From: an uncultured Pelagibacteraceae bacterium
GTDB lineage: Bacteria > Pseudomonadota > Alphaproteobacteria > Pelagibacterales > Pelagibacteraceae
Length of the DNA stretch: 64,000 nucleotides
Direction: 5' to 3'
NCBI GenBank assembly: GCA_902536925.1
Contig: CACAZL010000001.1
Coordinates: forward strand, 85,845 to 149,844
Positions 37,273-46,638 of the stretch are shown here, piece by piece. Position numbers and translations under genes: made by a program. How positions within the stretch are numbered: position 1 is the stretch's first letter; every line of letters begins with the position of its first letter. Under the pieces are notes generated by a model, which made no database searches, was not told the origin of the DNA, and saw only the letters and a program-made list of their open reading frames with translations.

Positions 37273-38402
37273 AAAAAATACTAACAATTTGTTTTTTCTT
37301 TGTTTTTGGAACAAGTGTTTTGGCTCATTCTACAAAAAATATAAATATTGATATTAGAGCAGAATGTAAAAAATCAAAATCAGTTTTAAACTGGGTTTCA
37401 AAAAATAAATTATCAAAAGGTGGTGAGTTAATAAAATTTAAATCTTTTTCTGGTTTTGATCAAAGAACTGTTCTGACTGATGGTCATAAAAAAAATTCAA
37501 TAGAAATTACTGGTTATCTACAATTGCCTGAGGGTTCAAGTAAAGTTCCTATAGTTATATGGACACATAGTAGTGGAGGTCCAGGCGAGTATGTGTGGAA
37601 TGATTTTGTTTACCATGGAACTAGAAATCTAATAGATGCTGGTATTGGTGTAATGTATGTTGACAATTTCTGTCATAGAGGTGCGAAAGATACATGGAGA
37701 GATCAATCTAAAGTCCCACTAATTAACGGAGCAATAGATGCTATTATGGCTTACAAGTTGTTACAATCTCATCCAAGGTCTAACGGAAAGTTTGGAACAA
37801 CAGGTCATTCAAGGGGTGGAAATAACAGTCTTTATTTGGCAGATGTAAAGTTCACATCTAAATTTTTAGATGGGACTAGTGGTTTTGATGCGATATTACC
37901 TGAAGCAGCAGAATGTAAGCTTGCAGGTTTCTTTAATAAACCAGAACTAACATCAAATACTAAATTACTTTATGTTCATGGGGCTGCTGATGACTATACA
38001 TTGCCAAAACCTTGTGAGGATTATGTAAATAAGATTAAATCTGAGCCTGGACAGATTGAGATTGATATGAAAGATGGATGGTATCATGGTTTTCATTATG
38101 GCCAAAAACCTAAAAAATATAAAGCAATGACAGTTAGTAAGTGTCCAGCATTTTTTGTTGATAATGATGGATTTGTTGTTGGAAGTGAATGGCCAGATTT
38201 AGTATTAAAAAAATATAAATTATATTCTTCACTTGATGAATTTTACAAAGCAGCTCAAGAGGAGCCTAAAAAAGCCTGGAAAAATTCATTTAAGGTTTTA
38301 AAAAAAGAAAAATGTCTTGATAGAGGAGTAATGATCGGTGGTGATCACATGGATGAATATATGCCTCAATTTATAAATTTTTTTAAAGAGAATTTGTTGT
38401 AA
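37269..38402 (+). CDS. Exported alpha/beta hydrolase (dienelactone-hydrolase-like)
   Basis: The 377-residue product has a signal peptide ending near VLAHS and an alpha/beta-hydrolase core. The nucleophile elbow is GHSRGG with serine near residue 181, an acidic candidate lies in VHGAADDYTLPKP, and a histidine candidate in WYHGFHYG. Several cysteines (near the N-terminus, in CHRG and late in the chain) may form disulfides in the periplasm. The substrate is unknown; the family includes esterases and lactonases. It is wedged into a repair/folate unit, overlapping the SDR gene by four bases and folB by one. Confidence 0.72.
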   Translation: MKKILTICFFFVFGTSVLAHSTKNINIDIRAECKKSKSVLNWVSKNKLSKGGELIKFKSFSGFDQRTVLTDGHKKNSIEITGYLQLPEGSSKVPIVIWTHSSGGPGEYVWNDFVYHGTRNLIDAGIGVMYVDNFCHRGAKDTWRDQSKVPLINGAIDAIMAYKLLQSHPRSNGKFGTTGHSRGGNNSLYLADVKFTSKFLDGTSGFDAILPEAAECKLAGFFNKPELTSNTKLLYVHGAADDYTLPKPCEDYVNKIKSEPGQIEIDMKDGWYHGFHYGQKPKKYKAMTVSKCPAFFVDNDGFVVGSEWPDLVLKKYKLYSSLDEFYKAAQEEPKKAWKNSFKVLKKEKCLDRGVMIGGDHMDEYMPQFINFFKENLL

Positions 38403-38827
38403 TGAAAAAAAATAATCTCAAAGTTGTAAAAATAGATAAAAATAAAAGCCTATTTAATTACGAAAAGAAGGTCTTAATAAAAGAATTAGTGTTAGATTTA
38501 AAACTTGGTTATTTTGATTTTGAAAAAGAAAAGCCTCAAAAAGTAAAATTTAATTTAGAGGTGAATTATCAAGATAAAAAGCCGTCTAACGATAAAGATA
38601 TTAAATCGATAGTTAATTACGCTAAAATAGTAAAATTAATAAAAAAACTAGTAAAAAATAAACATTACAATTTTCTTGAAACATTGGCAGAAGATGTTTT
38701 TGATGAGCTATTCAAAGATAAAAGAATAGATAAAATTACTCTTCAAATCGAAAAATTAGAAATAATGAAGGATTGCAGCTCAGTTGGGATCCAAATTTCT
38801 AAAAAAAGAAGCCATGATCAGCTCTGA
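38402..38827 (+). CDS. folB: Dihydroneopterin aldolase FolB-like
   Basis: FolB cleaves dihydroneopterin to 6-hydroxymethyl-dihydropterin in folate synthesis. The 141-residue product has the family pattern: [19 protein letters not shown] near residues 23-41, [30 protein letters not shown] with the catalytic/substrate glutamate, and a C-terminal beta strand ITLQIEKLE. An N-terminal extension of about 20 lysine-rich residues precedes the domain. It lies one gene after a pteridine-reductase-like SDR, and its end overlaps uvrC by 14 bases. Confidence 0.85.
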   Translation: MKKNNLKVVKIDKNKSLFNYEKKVLIKELVLDLKLGYFDFEKEKPQKVKFNLEVNYQDKKPSNDKDIKSIVNYAKIVKLIKKLVKNKHYNFLETLAEDVFDELFKDKRIDKITLQIEKLEIMKDCSSVGIQISKKRSHDQL

Positions 38828-40649
38828 TATAGGTAAAGAAGTAATTAAAAAAGAATTGCCCTTGGTTCCTAAGCTGCCAGGTGTTTATAGGATGCTAAAT
38901 TCAAAAGGAGAAATTCTTTATGTAGGTAAAGCAAAAAACCTTCCAAACAGACTTAAAAGTTATGTATCAGAGAAAAGTCATATCATTAGGACTGAGAGAA
39001 TGCTCTCTCAAACAAAAAGACTGGAAATTACTACAACTTCAAATGAAAGTGAGGCTTTACTTTTAGAGGCAAATTTAATTAAAAAGTTTAAACCAAAATT
39101 TAATATTTTACTAAGAGATGACAAATCCTTTCCTTTTATTTTTATAGGCGACAAAGATAAATGGCCACAAATCAAAAGGCACAGAGGGAAAAAAGGCAAA
39201 GAAGGATTTTATTTTGGACCATTTGCATCAGCTGGATCTGCAAATTGGACTATAAAAATGATCCAAAAAATATTTCATCTCAGAATTTGTGATGATACTG
39301 TTTTCAAAAATAGGGAAAGGCCCTGCATACTTTATCAAATTAAAAGGTGCTCGGGACCTTGCGTTGGTTACGTAACTGAGAGTGATTATAAACAGACTGT
39401 TGATGATGCAATTGAGTTTGTGTCAGGTAAATCTAGAAAAATTCAGAAAAGCTTATCTAATCAAATGGAAAAGGCTAGTGAGGATTTAGACTTTGAAAAA
39501 GCAGCAATATTAAGAGATCGAATTAAATCATTAAATATTATCCAATCTTCTCAAAGAATTAATGAAGCAAATTTAGTCGAAGCAGATGTTATCGCGGGAT
39601 ATAAAGAGTCTGGAAAAACTTGTATTCAAGTTTTTTTTTATAGGTCAAAACAAAATTGGGGTAATCAAGCTTTTTTTCCAAAGCATGATCCAGAAGAAAA
39701 TCTAAGTGATATCATTAATTCTTTTGTTTCTCAATTTTATGAAAACAAAAGTGTTCCATCTTCAATAATTTTATCAAATGAAATTAAAGAGAAAGAATTA
39801 ATTGAAAAAACACTTACACAAAAAGAAAGTAAACAAATCACAATTACTGTTGCAAAAAAAGGTACGAAACTAAAAGTTATAAATCAAGCAATAAATAATG
39901 CAAAAGATAGTTTGAATAGAAAACTTTACGAGAGTCAGAATAATAGAGATCTTTTCGATGCAGTATCAAAAAAATTCAATCTTGAAACTAATATTAATTT
40001 AGTTGAGGTTTATGATAATAGCCATATTCAAGGCACAAATAGTGTGGGCGCTTTAATTACTTATGGAGATGAAGGGTTCGTTAAAAAAAGGTATAGAAAA
40101 TTTAATATAAAAATTCAAAAAAATGCTCAAGATGATTATGGAATGATGAAAGAAGTTCTTAACAGAAGATTTAAAAGAGCAGTTCAAGAGAAAGATAACT
40201 ATCTAACTTTTCCTGATTTAGTCTTAATTGACGGAGGGAAAGGTCAATATTCAGTGGCAAGAGAAGCGATGAATGAGCTTGGTTTACATGAAATTCCGAT
40301 TGTAGCAATAGCCAAGGGTAAAATGAGAAACAGTGGAAATGAAACATTTTTTCATAATGGAAAAGAGTTCAAATTCGAGAAAAATGATCCAACATTATTC
40401 TTTTTACAAAGATTAAGAGATGAGTCTCATCGATTTGCTATAAGTGCTCATAGAGCAAAAAGGAAAAAAGGTATAAGCAAATCATTACTAGATCAAATTG
40501 ATGGTATTGGATCTATCAGAAAAAGGGCATTATTAAATCATTTTGGTTCAGCTAGAGCTGTAGAATCAGCTAGTTTGGATGAAATAAAATCAGTTGATGG
40601 AGTTGAGGAAAAAGTTGCAAAAAAAATATATAACTTCTTTCACGAATGA
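38814..40649 (+). CDS. uvrC: Excinuclease ABC subunit UvrC
   Basis: UvrC makes both incisions around DNA damage. The ATG at 38814 ([10 protein letters not shown]) is preferred over a TTG ten codons earlier; this gives 611 residues, normal for the family. The N-terminal GIY-YIG domain reads [24 protein letters not shown] motif ([14 protein letters not shown]) and the RNase H-like nuclease domain ([18 protein letters not shown], then [12 protein letters not shown]) follow. The C-terminus has tandem helix-hairpin-helix ([17 protein letters not shown]). It shares a transcription unit with uvrB, and pgsA overlaps its end by four bases. Confidence 0.95.
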   Translation: MISSDIGKEVIKKELPLVPKLPGVYRMLNSKGEILYVGKAKNLPNRLKSYVSEKSHIIRTERMLSQTKRLEITTTSNESEALLLEANLIKKFKPKFNILLRDDKSFPFIFIGDKDKWPQIKRHRGKKGKEGFYFGPFASAGSANWTIKMIQKIFHLRICDDTVFKNRERPCILYQIKRCSGPCVGYVTESDYKQTVDDAIEFVSGKSRKIQKSLSNQMEKASEDLDFEKAAILRDRIKSLNIIQSSQRINEANLVEADVIAGYKESGKTCIQVFFYRSKQNWGNQAFFPKHDPEENLSDIINSFVSQFYENKSVPSSIILSNEIKEKELIEKTLTQKESKQITITVAKKGTKLKVINQAINNAKDSLNRKLYESQNNRDLFDAVSKKFNLETNINLVEVYDNSHIQGTNSVGALITYGDEGFVKKRYRKFNIKIQKNAQDDYGMMKEVLNRRFKRAVQEKDNYLTFPDLVLIDGGKGQYSVAREAMNELGLHEIPIVAIAKGKMRNSGNETFFHNGKEFKFEKNDPTLFFLQRLRDESHRFAISAHRAKRKKGISKSLLDQIDGIGSIRKRALLNHFGSARAVESASLDEIKSVDGVEEKVAKKIYNFFHE

Positions 40650-41230
40650 AATTTAAAATACCTAATTATTTAACAATTGGACGAATAATAATTGTTCCAA
40701 TATTTGTTTTTACATTCTACCTTCCCGGATTTTATGGAGACGTTATACCATTTGCTCTTTTTTTAATTGCCTCATTTACAGATTTTTTAGATGGCCTTTT
40801 GGCGAGGATGTTTAAAGAAGAGTCTAAACTTGGTGAACTTTTAGATCCTATTGCAGATAAAATTATTGTTGCAACTGCATTAATTTTATTAGTTATGGAC
40901 CAAACAATAAAAAATTACGAAGTTATTGCAGCTATTATAATTCTTACAAGGGAAATACTAATTTCAGGATTAAGAGAGTTTCTAGCTAAAGGGAAAATAA
41001 AGCTTCCTGTATCTAATTTAGCAAAACTTAAAACCTTCTTGCAGATGTTTTCGATAGCAATACTTTTAACTGGGGAAACGGGGAATAAATTAATAAATTT
41101 TCAAGATTATAATGCTCAAACAATTGGCATTATTATTTTATGGCTATCCGCGTTTTTAACACTTTATACTGGATATGACTATCTTAGAAAAGGAATAGAT
41201 CATGCAATATCTGAAGATAATAAGGATTAG
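40646..41230 (+). CDS. pgsA: CDP-diacylglycerol--glycerol-3-phosphate 3-phosphatidyltransferase
   Basis: PgsA makes phosphatidylglycerol phosphate in the cytoplasmic membrane, the first committed step to phosphatidylglycerol and cardiolipin. The 194-residue protein has the full CDP-alcohol phosphatidyltransferase motif, D-G-x2-A-R-x8-G-x3-D-x3-D, in [19 protein letters not shown] and the following PIAD. Multiple membrane segments are present. The N-terminal [16 protein letters not shown] is typical of PgsA. A uvrC-pgsA arrangement is common in proteobacteria. Its end overlaps the convergent ilvE gene by four bases. Confidence 0.93.
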   Translation: MKFKIPNYLTIGRIIIVPIFVFTFYLPGFYGDVIPFALFLIASFTDFLDGLLARMFKEESKLGELLDPIADKIIVATALILLVMDQTIKNYEVIAAIIILTREILISGLREFLAKGKIKLPVSNLAKLKTFLQMFSIAILLTGETGNKLINFQDYNAQTIGIIILWLSAFLTLYTGYDYLRKGIDHAISEDNKD

Positions 41231-42108
41231 GCAGCTTTTTTTTGTCTAACCAACTGATCAAAGCTTTTTGATAATCCTAATATAACATCGCAGATTTTGT
41301 ATTTATGATCTGCTATGCTTGCAACAGGTGTTATTTCGGCTGCTGTACCAGTTAAGAAACATCCATCAAAATTACCTAGTTCATCTGGTGAAATTTTTCT
41401 TTCATGAACTTTAATATTTTTTGATTTCGCTAATTCAATTACAGCTTGTCTCGTAATACCATTTAAAAAGGAATCTGGTATCGGAGTATGTAATTCATTA
41501 TTTTTATCTTTAAAGAAAATATTTGCACTAGTTCCTTCTGCAACATTGCCTTCAAAATCTAACATTAATGACTCAGAATACCCCTGTTGTTCAGCTTCGT
41601 GTTTTGAAAGAGTGCAAATCATATATAATCCAGCTGCTTTTGCATCCCAAGGAATAGTATTTGGAGCTGGTCTTCGCCATTTAGAAATATTTAATCTTAT
41701 TCCTTCGGCTTTTAATTTTGGATCAAAATATGCAGGCCATTCCCATGTTGCTATTGCTACATTAATTGAAGTTTTCTGTGCAGACACACCCATCATCTCG
41801 CTTCCCCTCCATGCAAATGGTCTTACATATCCATTTTGAATATTTTGAACCGCCACTATTTTTTTAGAAGCTTCATTTATTTCATCTTTTGTATAAGGAA
41901 TATTAATGTCTAATCTTTTTGCAGAATAAAATAATCTGTCTGTATGCTCTTCTAGCTTAAATATTTCTCCGTCGTATACTCTTTCACCTTCAAAAACTAA
42001 ACTTGCATAATGAAGTCCATGACTGATTACATGGCATTTTGCATCTTGCCATTCAACAAGCTCATTATTGTACCAAATTTTTCCTGATCGTTTATCGAAA
42101 GGTATCAT
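41227..42108 (-). CDS. ilvE: Branched-chain amino acid aminotransferase
   Basis: IlvE performs the last step of leucine, isoleucine and valine synthesis, moving an amino group from glutamate to the 2-oxo acid. The 293-residue fold-type IV PLP enzyme has HVISHGLHYASLVFEGERVY, the lysine region WDAKAAGLYM, the segment YSESLMLDFEGNVAEGTSAN, and FLTGTAAEITPVASI. These are the classic IlvE motifs. It is divergent from a MarR-family gene with 59 bases between starts. I saw no leader peptide or attenuator. Confidence 0.93.
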   Translation of the reverse strand: MIPFDKRSGKIWYNNELVEWQDAKCHVISHGLHYASLVFEGERVYDGEIFKLEEHTDRLFYSAKRLDINIPYTKDEINEASKKIVAVQNIQNGYVRPFAWRGSEMMGVSAQKTSINVAIATWEWPAYFDPKLKAEGIRLNISKWRRPAPNTIPWDAKAAGLYMICTLSKHEAEQQGYSESLMLDFEGNVAEGTSANIFFKDKNNELHTPIPDSFLNGITRQAVIELAKSKNIKVHERKISPDELGNFDGCFLTGTAAEITPVASIADHKYKICDVILGLSKSFDQLVRQKKAA

Positions 42109-42167
42109 TATTTAATTTTATAAAAAAATATATTTGTATATATAATATGTCAATATAACTTACCAAT

Positions 42168-42611
42168 ATGAAAAAACTTTTATATTTAAAAGATGAGGAT
42201 CTTAAACAATATATTGAAAAAATATTTCTTGGCTACAGAGAGACGGTCTCAGATGCTAGAAATGTATTGAATAAATACTCCATAGGTGTCGCACATAACA
42301 AGGTTATTCATCTAATTTCATTATATGAGGGTATCACAATATCAGAACTTTTAAGAAAATTGAAAGTTACAAAGCAAAGTTTGAATAGAGTTTTGAAAGA
42401 TTTAATAAATTTAAAAGCTATAAAATATGAAAAAGATCAAATAGATACGAGAATAAAACATGTCTTCTTAACAGAGGAAGGAGAAAAATTATTTAACGAA
42501 ATTTTCTCAGCTCAAAAGAAAAGAATTTACCAAGCATTCTCTGCATCAAAAGCAAATGAGGTTGTTAGTTTTGATAATGTTTTAAAAAAAATAATTAATG
42601 GAAAAATTTAA
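42168..42611 (+). CDS. MarR-family transcriptional regulator
   Basis: A 147-residue winged-helix protein. The DNA-binding region is around LYEGITISELLRKLKVTKQSLNRVLKDLI (about residues 48-78), followed by the wing with DQIDTRIKHVFLTEEGEKLFNEIF. It is first of a three-gene overlapping set with a response regulator and a histidine kinase. The same arrangement of a MarR protein beside an OmpR-type regulator is known as petP-petR in Rhodobacter capsulatus, where it affects cytochrome bc1 expression. A TATAAT at 42141-42146 is a possible -10. The ligand is unknown. Confidence 0.85.
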   Translation: MKKLLYLKDEDLKQYIEKIFLGYRETVSDARNVLNKYSIGVAHNKVIHLISLYEGITISELLRKLKVTKQSLNRVLKDLINLKAIKYEKDQIDTRIKHVFLTEEGEKLFNEIFSAQKKRIYQAFSASKANEVVSFDNVLKKIINGKI

Positions 42612-43275
42612 AGCACATATTTTAGTTGTAGATGACGATGATGGCATAAGAGAATTAGTTAAAGAATATCTTTCACAAAATAACTATCTCGTAACGAGCT
42701 CAAATAGCGCCGAAGATGCTCTTGAAAAAGTTAAGGTTATAAAATTTGATTTAATAGTGCTTGATATAATGATGCCAGGCAAAAGTGGTTTAGAATTTAC
42801 AAAAGAAAATAAAGACAAAATCTCAACCCCAATAATTCTTTTAACAGCAAAAGGTGAGGCCTCAGAGAGAATAGAGGGTTTAGATATTGGTGCAGACGAT
42901 TACCTTCCAAAACCTTTTGAGCCTAAAGAATTAATACTTAGAATTAATAATATCTTAAATAAAACAAAATATAGAAATACAAAGAGAAAATTTAAATTTG
43001 GTAAAATTGAAATAGATCTTAATAAACAATTTATTTTGAAAAATGAAAAATCTATAAAAATCAATAATACAGAAAAGATAATTTTGGATAAAATGGTTAA
43101 CTCTCCCGGGAAAATTTTTAAAAGAGAGGAAATTGGAAATCTTATAAAAATTGATAAAGAAAGGTCAGTTGATGTAATAATTACAAGACTTAGAAAGAAA
43201 ATTGAAGAAAACCCCAAAAGTCCAAATTATTTACAAACGATAAGAGGTGAAGGTTATGTTTTATGGATTGAGTAG
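42598..43275 (+). CDS. OmpR-family response regulator
   Basis: A 225-residue two-component regulator. The receiver domain has the acidic pocket VDDDDG, the phospho-acceptor aspartate in LDIMMPGKSG (about residue 57), the conserved threonine in LLTAKGE and lysine in LPKPFEP. The C-terminal winged helix (RSVDVIITRLRKKIEENP, then IRGEGYVLW) is the OmpR/PhoB type. It overlaps the MarR gene by 14 bases and the kinase gene by 20, so the three are translated together. By position it resembles PetR of Rhodobacter capsulatus; target genes are not visible. Confidence 0.9.
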   Translation: MEKFKAHILVVDDDDGIRELVKEYLSQNNYLVTSSNSAEDALEKVKVIKFDLIVLDIMMPGKSGLEFTKENKDKISTPIILLTAKGEASERIEGLDIGADDYLPKPFEPKELILRINNILNKTKYRNTKRKFKFGKIEIDLNKQFILKNEKSIKINNTEKIILDKMVNSPGKIFKREEIGNLIKIDKERSVDVIITRLRKKIEENPKSPNYLQTIRGEGYVLWIE

Positions 43276-44569
43276 ATATATAAAAAATATTTTACCTAAA
43301 AGACTTTTTTATAGAGGTCTACTTATAGTTGCTGTTCCAATAGTTGTTATGCAAATCACTATTTCGTTAGTTTTTTTTGATAGTCTATGGATCAAAACTA
43401 ATTCTGGAATGACAAGAGCATTGGTTTCTGAAGTCAAAACTTTTGTAGACGCTTATGATAACGATGAAACGAACAAAGATTTTATAATAATTTTATTCAA
43501 GGAACATTTGGGTTTTAATATTAAATATGAAAAAGATAAAATCTTGCCAAATAAAATACCAGAAAGATGGTTCAGTCCAGTGGATCGATCGCTAAGAAGG
43601 GAATTAAAGAAAAAAAATTTAACTTATTGGTTTGATACAACAAACTTCAAAGAAGTTGTTGATTTAAAAATAGGATATTCAAAAGGATATTTTCAGTTTT
43701 ATATTCCAAGAGATAGACTAACTACAAGCTCGGTTAGATTATTTGGTCTTTGGATAACATTGCCAGCATTATTAATGATAGCAGTAGCAATAATTTTTTT
43801 AAAGAATCAAACTAGACCCATAACCAAACTTGCAGAGGCATCTGAAAGATTTGGAAGAGGTGAAGATATTGACGAATTTAGACCTTCTGGAGCACTCGAA
43901 ATCCGAAAAGCTGGTTTAGAATTTGATAAAATGAGAAAAAGAATAATAAGACATCTTAATCAAAGATCTGAAATGCTATCAGGAATCAGCCACGATTTAA
44001 GAACACCTTTAACAAGGATAAAACTTCAAATAGCGATGATTAAAGACAAAAGTGTCGTTGAAAAACTATCAAGAGACGTTGATGAAATGGAAAAAATGTT
44101 AAATGAATATCTTCAATTCGCAAGATCTGGAGCAAAAGATAAAACTGAAACGTTTGATATATCTGTCCTTCTTGAAGATTTATGTAAAAAATATGAAAAA
44201 CCAAATATAAAATATTTTTTAAAAGAAAAGGTTTATTTTGATGGAAGAAAAAATTTAATTAGTAGATGTATTAATAATCTAATAGATAACTCTCTAAAAT
44301 TTGCTGATAATGTTGAATTGTATCTAAAAAAAGGAAGATCAACTATTAATATCTCAATAGAGGATGATGGTCCAGGAATACCACAAAAAGAACATCAAAA
44401 TGTTTTGAAGCCATTTTATAAAATTGACAAAAGTAGATCAGAAACAAAATCAAGTGTTGGTCTTGGCTTAGCTATATCATCAGATGTCGTAAAATCACAT
44501 GGGGGAGATCTTAAATTTGATAAGTCTAGTTTAGGTGGATTAAAAGTTATTATTTCTTTGCCCGTTTAG
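43256..44569 (+). CDS. Sensor histidine kinase (EnvZ-like)
   Basis: A membrane histidine kinase of about 437 residues. There is one membrane segment near the N-terminus (LLIVAVPIVVMQITISLVFF), a periplasmic sensor region of about 120 residues, and a second membrane segment near LPALLMIAVAIIFL. HAMP, a HisKA box with SHDLRTPLTRIK, and an ATPase domain with the N box NLIDNSLKFA, DDGPGIP and GLGLAIS follow. I prefer the ATG at 43256 with the AGAGG-type site upstream; a GTG at 43247 lies inside that site. It is the partner of the preceding response regulator. It overlaps the convergent ubiK-like gene by 20 bases. Confidence 0.9.
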   Translation: MFYGLSRYIKNILPKRLFYRGLLIVAVPIVVMQITISLVFFDSLWIKTNSGMTRALVSEVKTFVDAYDNDETNKDFIIILFKEHLGFNIKYEKDKILPNKIPERWFSPVDRSLRRELKKKNLTYWFDTTNFKEVVDLKIGYSKGYFQFYIPRDRLTTSSVRLFGLWITLPALLMIAVAIIFLKNQTRPITKLAEASERFGRGEDIDEFRPSGALEIRKAGLEFDKMRKRIIRHLNQRSEMLSGISHDLRTPLTRIKLQIAMIKDKSVVEKLSRDVDEMEKMLNEYLQFARSGAKDKTETFDISVLLEDLCKKYEKPNIKYFLKEKVYFDGRKNLISRCINNLIDNSLKFADNVELYLKKGRSTINISIEDDGPGIPQKEHQNVLKPFYKIDKSRSETKSSVGLGLAISSDVVKSHGGDLKFDKSSLGGLKVIISLPV

Positions 44570-44792
44570 TTTTTTTTTTAACTTTTTTTTCAACAATTTT
44601 TTTTTCTAATTTTTCAATTCTTTTATTTAATATATCGATTTCATCTTTACTTACTAAATTCATTTTAAGAATAATTTCCTCTTTTTTTGATCGTAAAATA
44701 TTTACTACTTCATCACTAAAATCTTTGTAATTGACCAGTCCATCTTCCAAAAATTTTGCAAATTTATCAAATACGAATCTTGATTTTGACAT
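44550..44792 (-). CDS. ubiK: UbiK/BMFP-family accessory protein
   Basis: A small 80-residue protein of the BMFP/UbiK family. UbiK aids the late steps of ubiquinone synthesis in proteobacteria, probably by bridging the Ubi complex to lipids. The pattern fits: FDKFAKFLEDGLVNY with an amphipathic helix, then a middle segment EEIILKMNLVSKDEIDIL and a coiled coil RIEKLEKKIVEKK. The tail is a lysine-rich stretch. It is divergent from lgt with 48 bases between the starts. The call rests on short motifs and size. Confidence 0.75.
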   Translation of the reverse strand: MSKSRFVFDKFAKFLEDGLVNYKDFSDEVVNILRSKKEEIILKMNLVSKDEIDILNKRIEKLEKKIVEKKVKKKTKRAKK

Positions 44793-44840
44793 AATAATTT
44801 CTTATCAAAGTTTAAGTAATATTTATAATATTACAATTAA

Positions 44841-45617
44841 ATGTTTATTAATAATTTTGACCCAGTCGCTTTTGAGATCTTTTCATTAGAAATTAGATGG
44901 TATTCCTTGTCTTATATATTTGGCTTAGCATTTGGTTGGTATTTTGCAAAAAACAAACTAATCAAAGATAACGCTCAGAGAGAATATTTTGATGATTATA
45001 TAACTTATTTGATCATAAGTATCATCCTTGGTGGAAGAGTTGGATATGTAATTATTTATGACCCTAATTATTTTATCAGTAATCCAGTTGAGATTATAAA
45101 AATTTGGCAAGGAGGCATGTCTTTTCACGGTGCACTAATTGGAATTATTATAGGAACTTATTTTTTCTGCAAAAATAAAAATCAAAATATTTTTAGTTAT
45201 TTAGATGTGGTTGCTGTTTGTTCTCCTATAGGAATTTTTTTAGGAAGAATATCAAATTTCATAAACTCAGAGCTTTATGGAATAGAAACAAATGTACCAT
45301 GGTCGGTAAAATTTATAAAAATTGATGATTTAAATCGACACCCTTCACAAATTTATGAGGCAATATTTGAGGGAGTTGTTCTATTTATTATTTTAAGTAT
45401 GTTGTATAATAGATTAAGGAATACACCTGGTATTATTTCAGGTTATTTTTTAATTTTATACTCATCTTTTAGATTTGTTATCGAGTTCTTCAGAGAACCA
45501 GATCAACAACTAGGTTATTTATTTTTCAATTTGAGTATGGGGCAAATAATAAGTTGTATAGCACTAACCTGCGGATTAATTATCATCTATTATAAAAATG
45601 CTAATAGGACAGAATAA
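44841..45617 (+). CDS. lgt: Prolipoprotein diacylglyceryl transferase Lgt
   Basis: Lgt attaches diacylglycerol from phosphatidylglycerol to the lipobox cysteine of prolipoproteins in the inner membrane. The 258-residue polytopic protein has the signature GGRVGYVIIYDP, FHGALIG with the conserved histidine, GRISNFINSELYG with the family asparagine and glutamate, and HPSQIYEAIFEG. The length is typical. A TATAAT at 44824-44829, 11 bases before the ATG, is a possible -10. Its end overlaps the midA-like gene by 20 bases. Confidence 0.94.
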   Translation: MFINNFDPVAFEIFSLEIRWYSLSYIFGLAFGWYFAKNKLIKDNAQREYFDDYITYLIISIILGGRVGYVIIYDPNYFISNPVEIIKIWQGGMSFHGALIGIIIGTYFFCKNKNQNIFSYLDVVAVCSPIGIFLGRISNFINSELYGIETNVPWSVKFIKIDDLNRHPSQIYEAIFEGVVLFIILSMLYNRLRNTPGIISGYFLILYSSFRFVIEFFREPDQQLGYLFFNLSMGQIISCIALTCGLIIIYYKNANRTE

Positions 45618-46638
45618 AAAAATCTCATTGGATAGATTTATTTATAAATCTTTGTATGACAAGGATAATGGTTATTATATTAAAAAAAATCCTTTTGGAA
45701 AAAAAGGTGATTTCATAACATCTCCGAATATTTCTGTTCTTTTTTCAGAAATGATATCTATTTGGTTAATTTCATTTTGGGAGACTTTAAAAAAACCAAA
45801 AAAAATAAATATTGTAGAGCTGGGCGCAGGTAATGGTGAGATGATGTCACAAATTATAAAAACTTTAAATAATTTTAGTGAAATTAGTTTATCTGCCAAT
45901 TTCTTAATTTTAGAAAAAAGTCCATTACTGATAAAAATTCAGAAGGATAAAATAGATAAGAAAAAAGTAAGCTGGATTAAAAATTTAAAAGAAATTCCAA
46001 AGGCTCCGACTATATTCTTAGCTAATGAGTTTTTTGATGCTTTTCCAATCAAGCAGTTTTTAAAGAAAAGCAATAATTGGTATGAAAAATATGTAGCATA
46101 CAAAAAAAATAAGTTTGAAGTTTGTGATCAAAAAGTGTCATCAAAAATAATTGAGAAATATTTAGGTAAGGATATAAAAAAAGAAAAATTTGTTGAATAT
46201 TCACCTTCAGCAATGAAATTTGTTAATGAAATAGGGAATTTTATTTTTAAAAATAATGGTGGTTTATTAATGATAGACTATGGCTTTACCAGTGGAAAAA
46301 TGAAAAATACTTTGCAAAGTGTTGAGAAGCATAGAAAAATCAGTTTTTTAGAAAATCCCTATAATTCAGATATTACTCATTTAATAAATTTTAAAATGTA
46401 CGAGAAAGAGTTTGCAAATTCTAATTTGAAATCTTTAATAACAACCCAAGGTAATTTCTTAATTAAATTAGGAATATTAAAAAGAGCTGAGATAATAAGT
46501 AAAAATTTACAATTTAGTAAGAAAGCTGACATATTTTATAGAATAAAAAGATTAATTGATGCAAAATATATGGGCTCTTTGTTTAAAGTATTATTTGTAA
46601 GCAAATCCAAAAATAATTTTAATTTGGGTTTTAAGTGA
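45598..46638 (+). CDS. SAM-dependent methyltransferase, MidA/NDUFAF7 family
   Basis: The 346-residue product belongs to the MidA/NDUFAF7 group (COG1565). The mitochondrial member dimethylates an arginine on the NDUFS2 subunit of complex I; the bacterial role is less certain. Motifs include GDFITSPNISVLFSEMI, the SAM-binding VELGAGNGEMM, LANEFFDAFPIKQF, and GGLLMIDYGF. Start at ATG 45598 inside lgt is in good agreement with the family. A lgt-midA-pgeF order is common in alphaproteobacteria. The pgeF gene overlaps its end by four bases. Confidence 0.88.
   Translation: MLIGQNKKISLDRFIYKSLYDKDNGYYIKKNPFGKKGDFITSPNISVLFSEMISIWLISFWETLKKPKKINIVELGAGNGEMMSQIIKTLNNFSEISLSANFLILEKSPLLIKIQKDKIDKKKVSWIKNLKEIPKAPTIFLANEFFDAFPIKQFLKKSNNWYEKYVAYKKNKFEVCDQKVSSKIIEKYLGKDIKKEKFVEYSPSAMKFVNEIGNFIFKNNGGLLMIDYGFTSGKMKNTLQSVEKHRKISFLENPYNSDITHLINFKMYEKEFANSNLKSLITTQGNFLIKLGILKRAEIISKNLQFSKKADIFYRIKRLIDAKYMGSLFKVLFVSKSKNNFNLGFK

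Noticed and set aside
42109-42167. Possible leader attenuator or riboswitch upstream of ilvE
   Set aside because: Only 59 AT-rich bases separate ilvE and the MarR gene, with no leader peptide and no stable fold seen.
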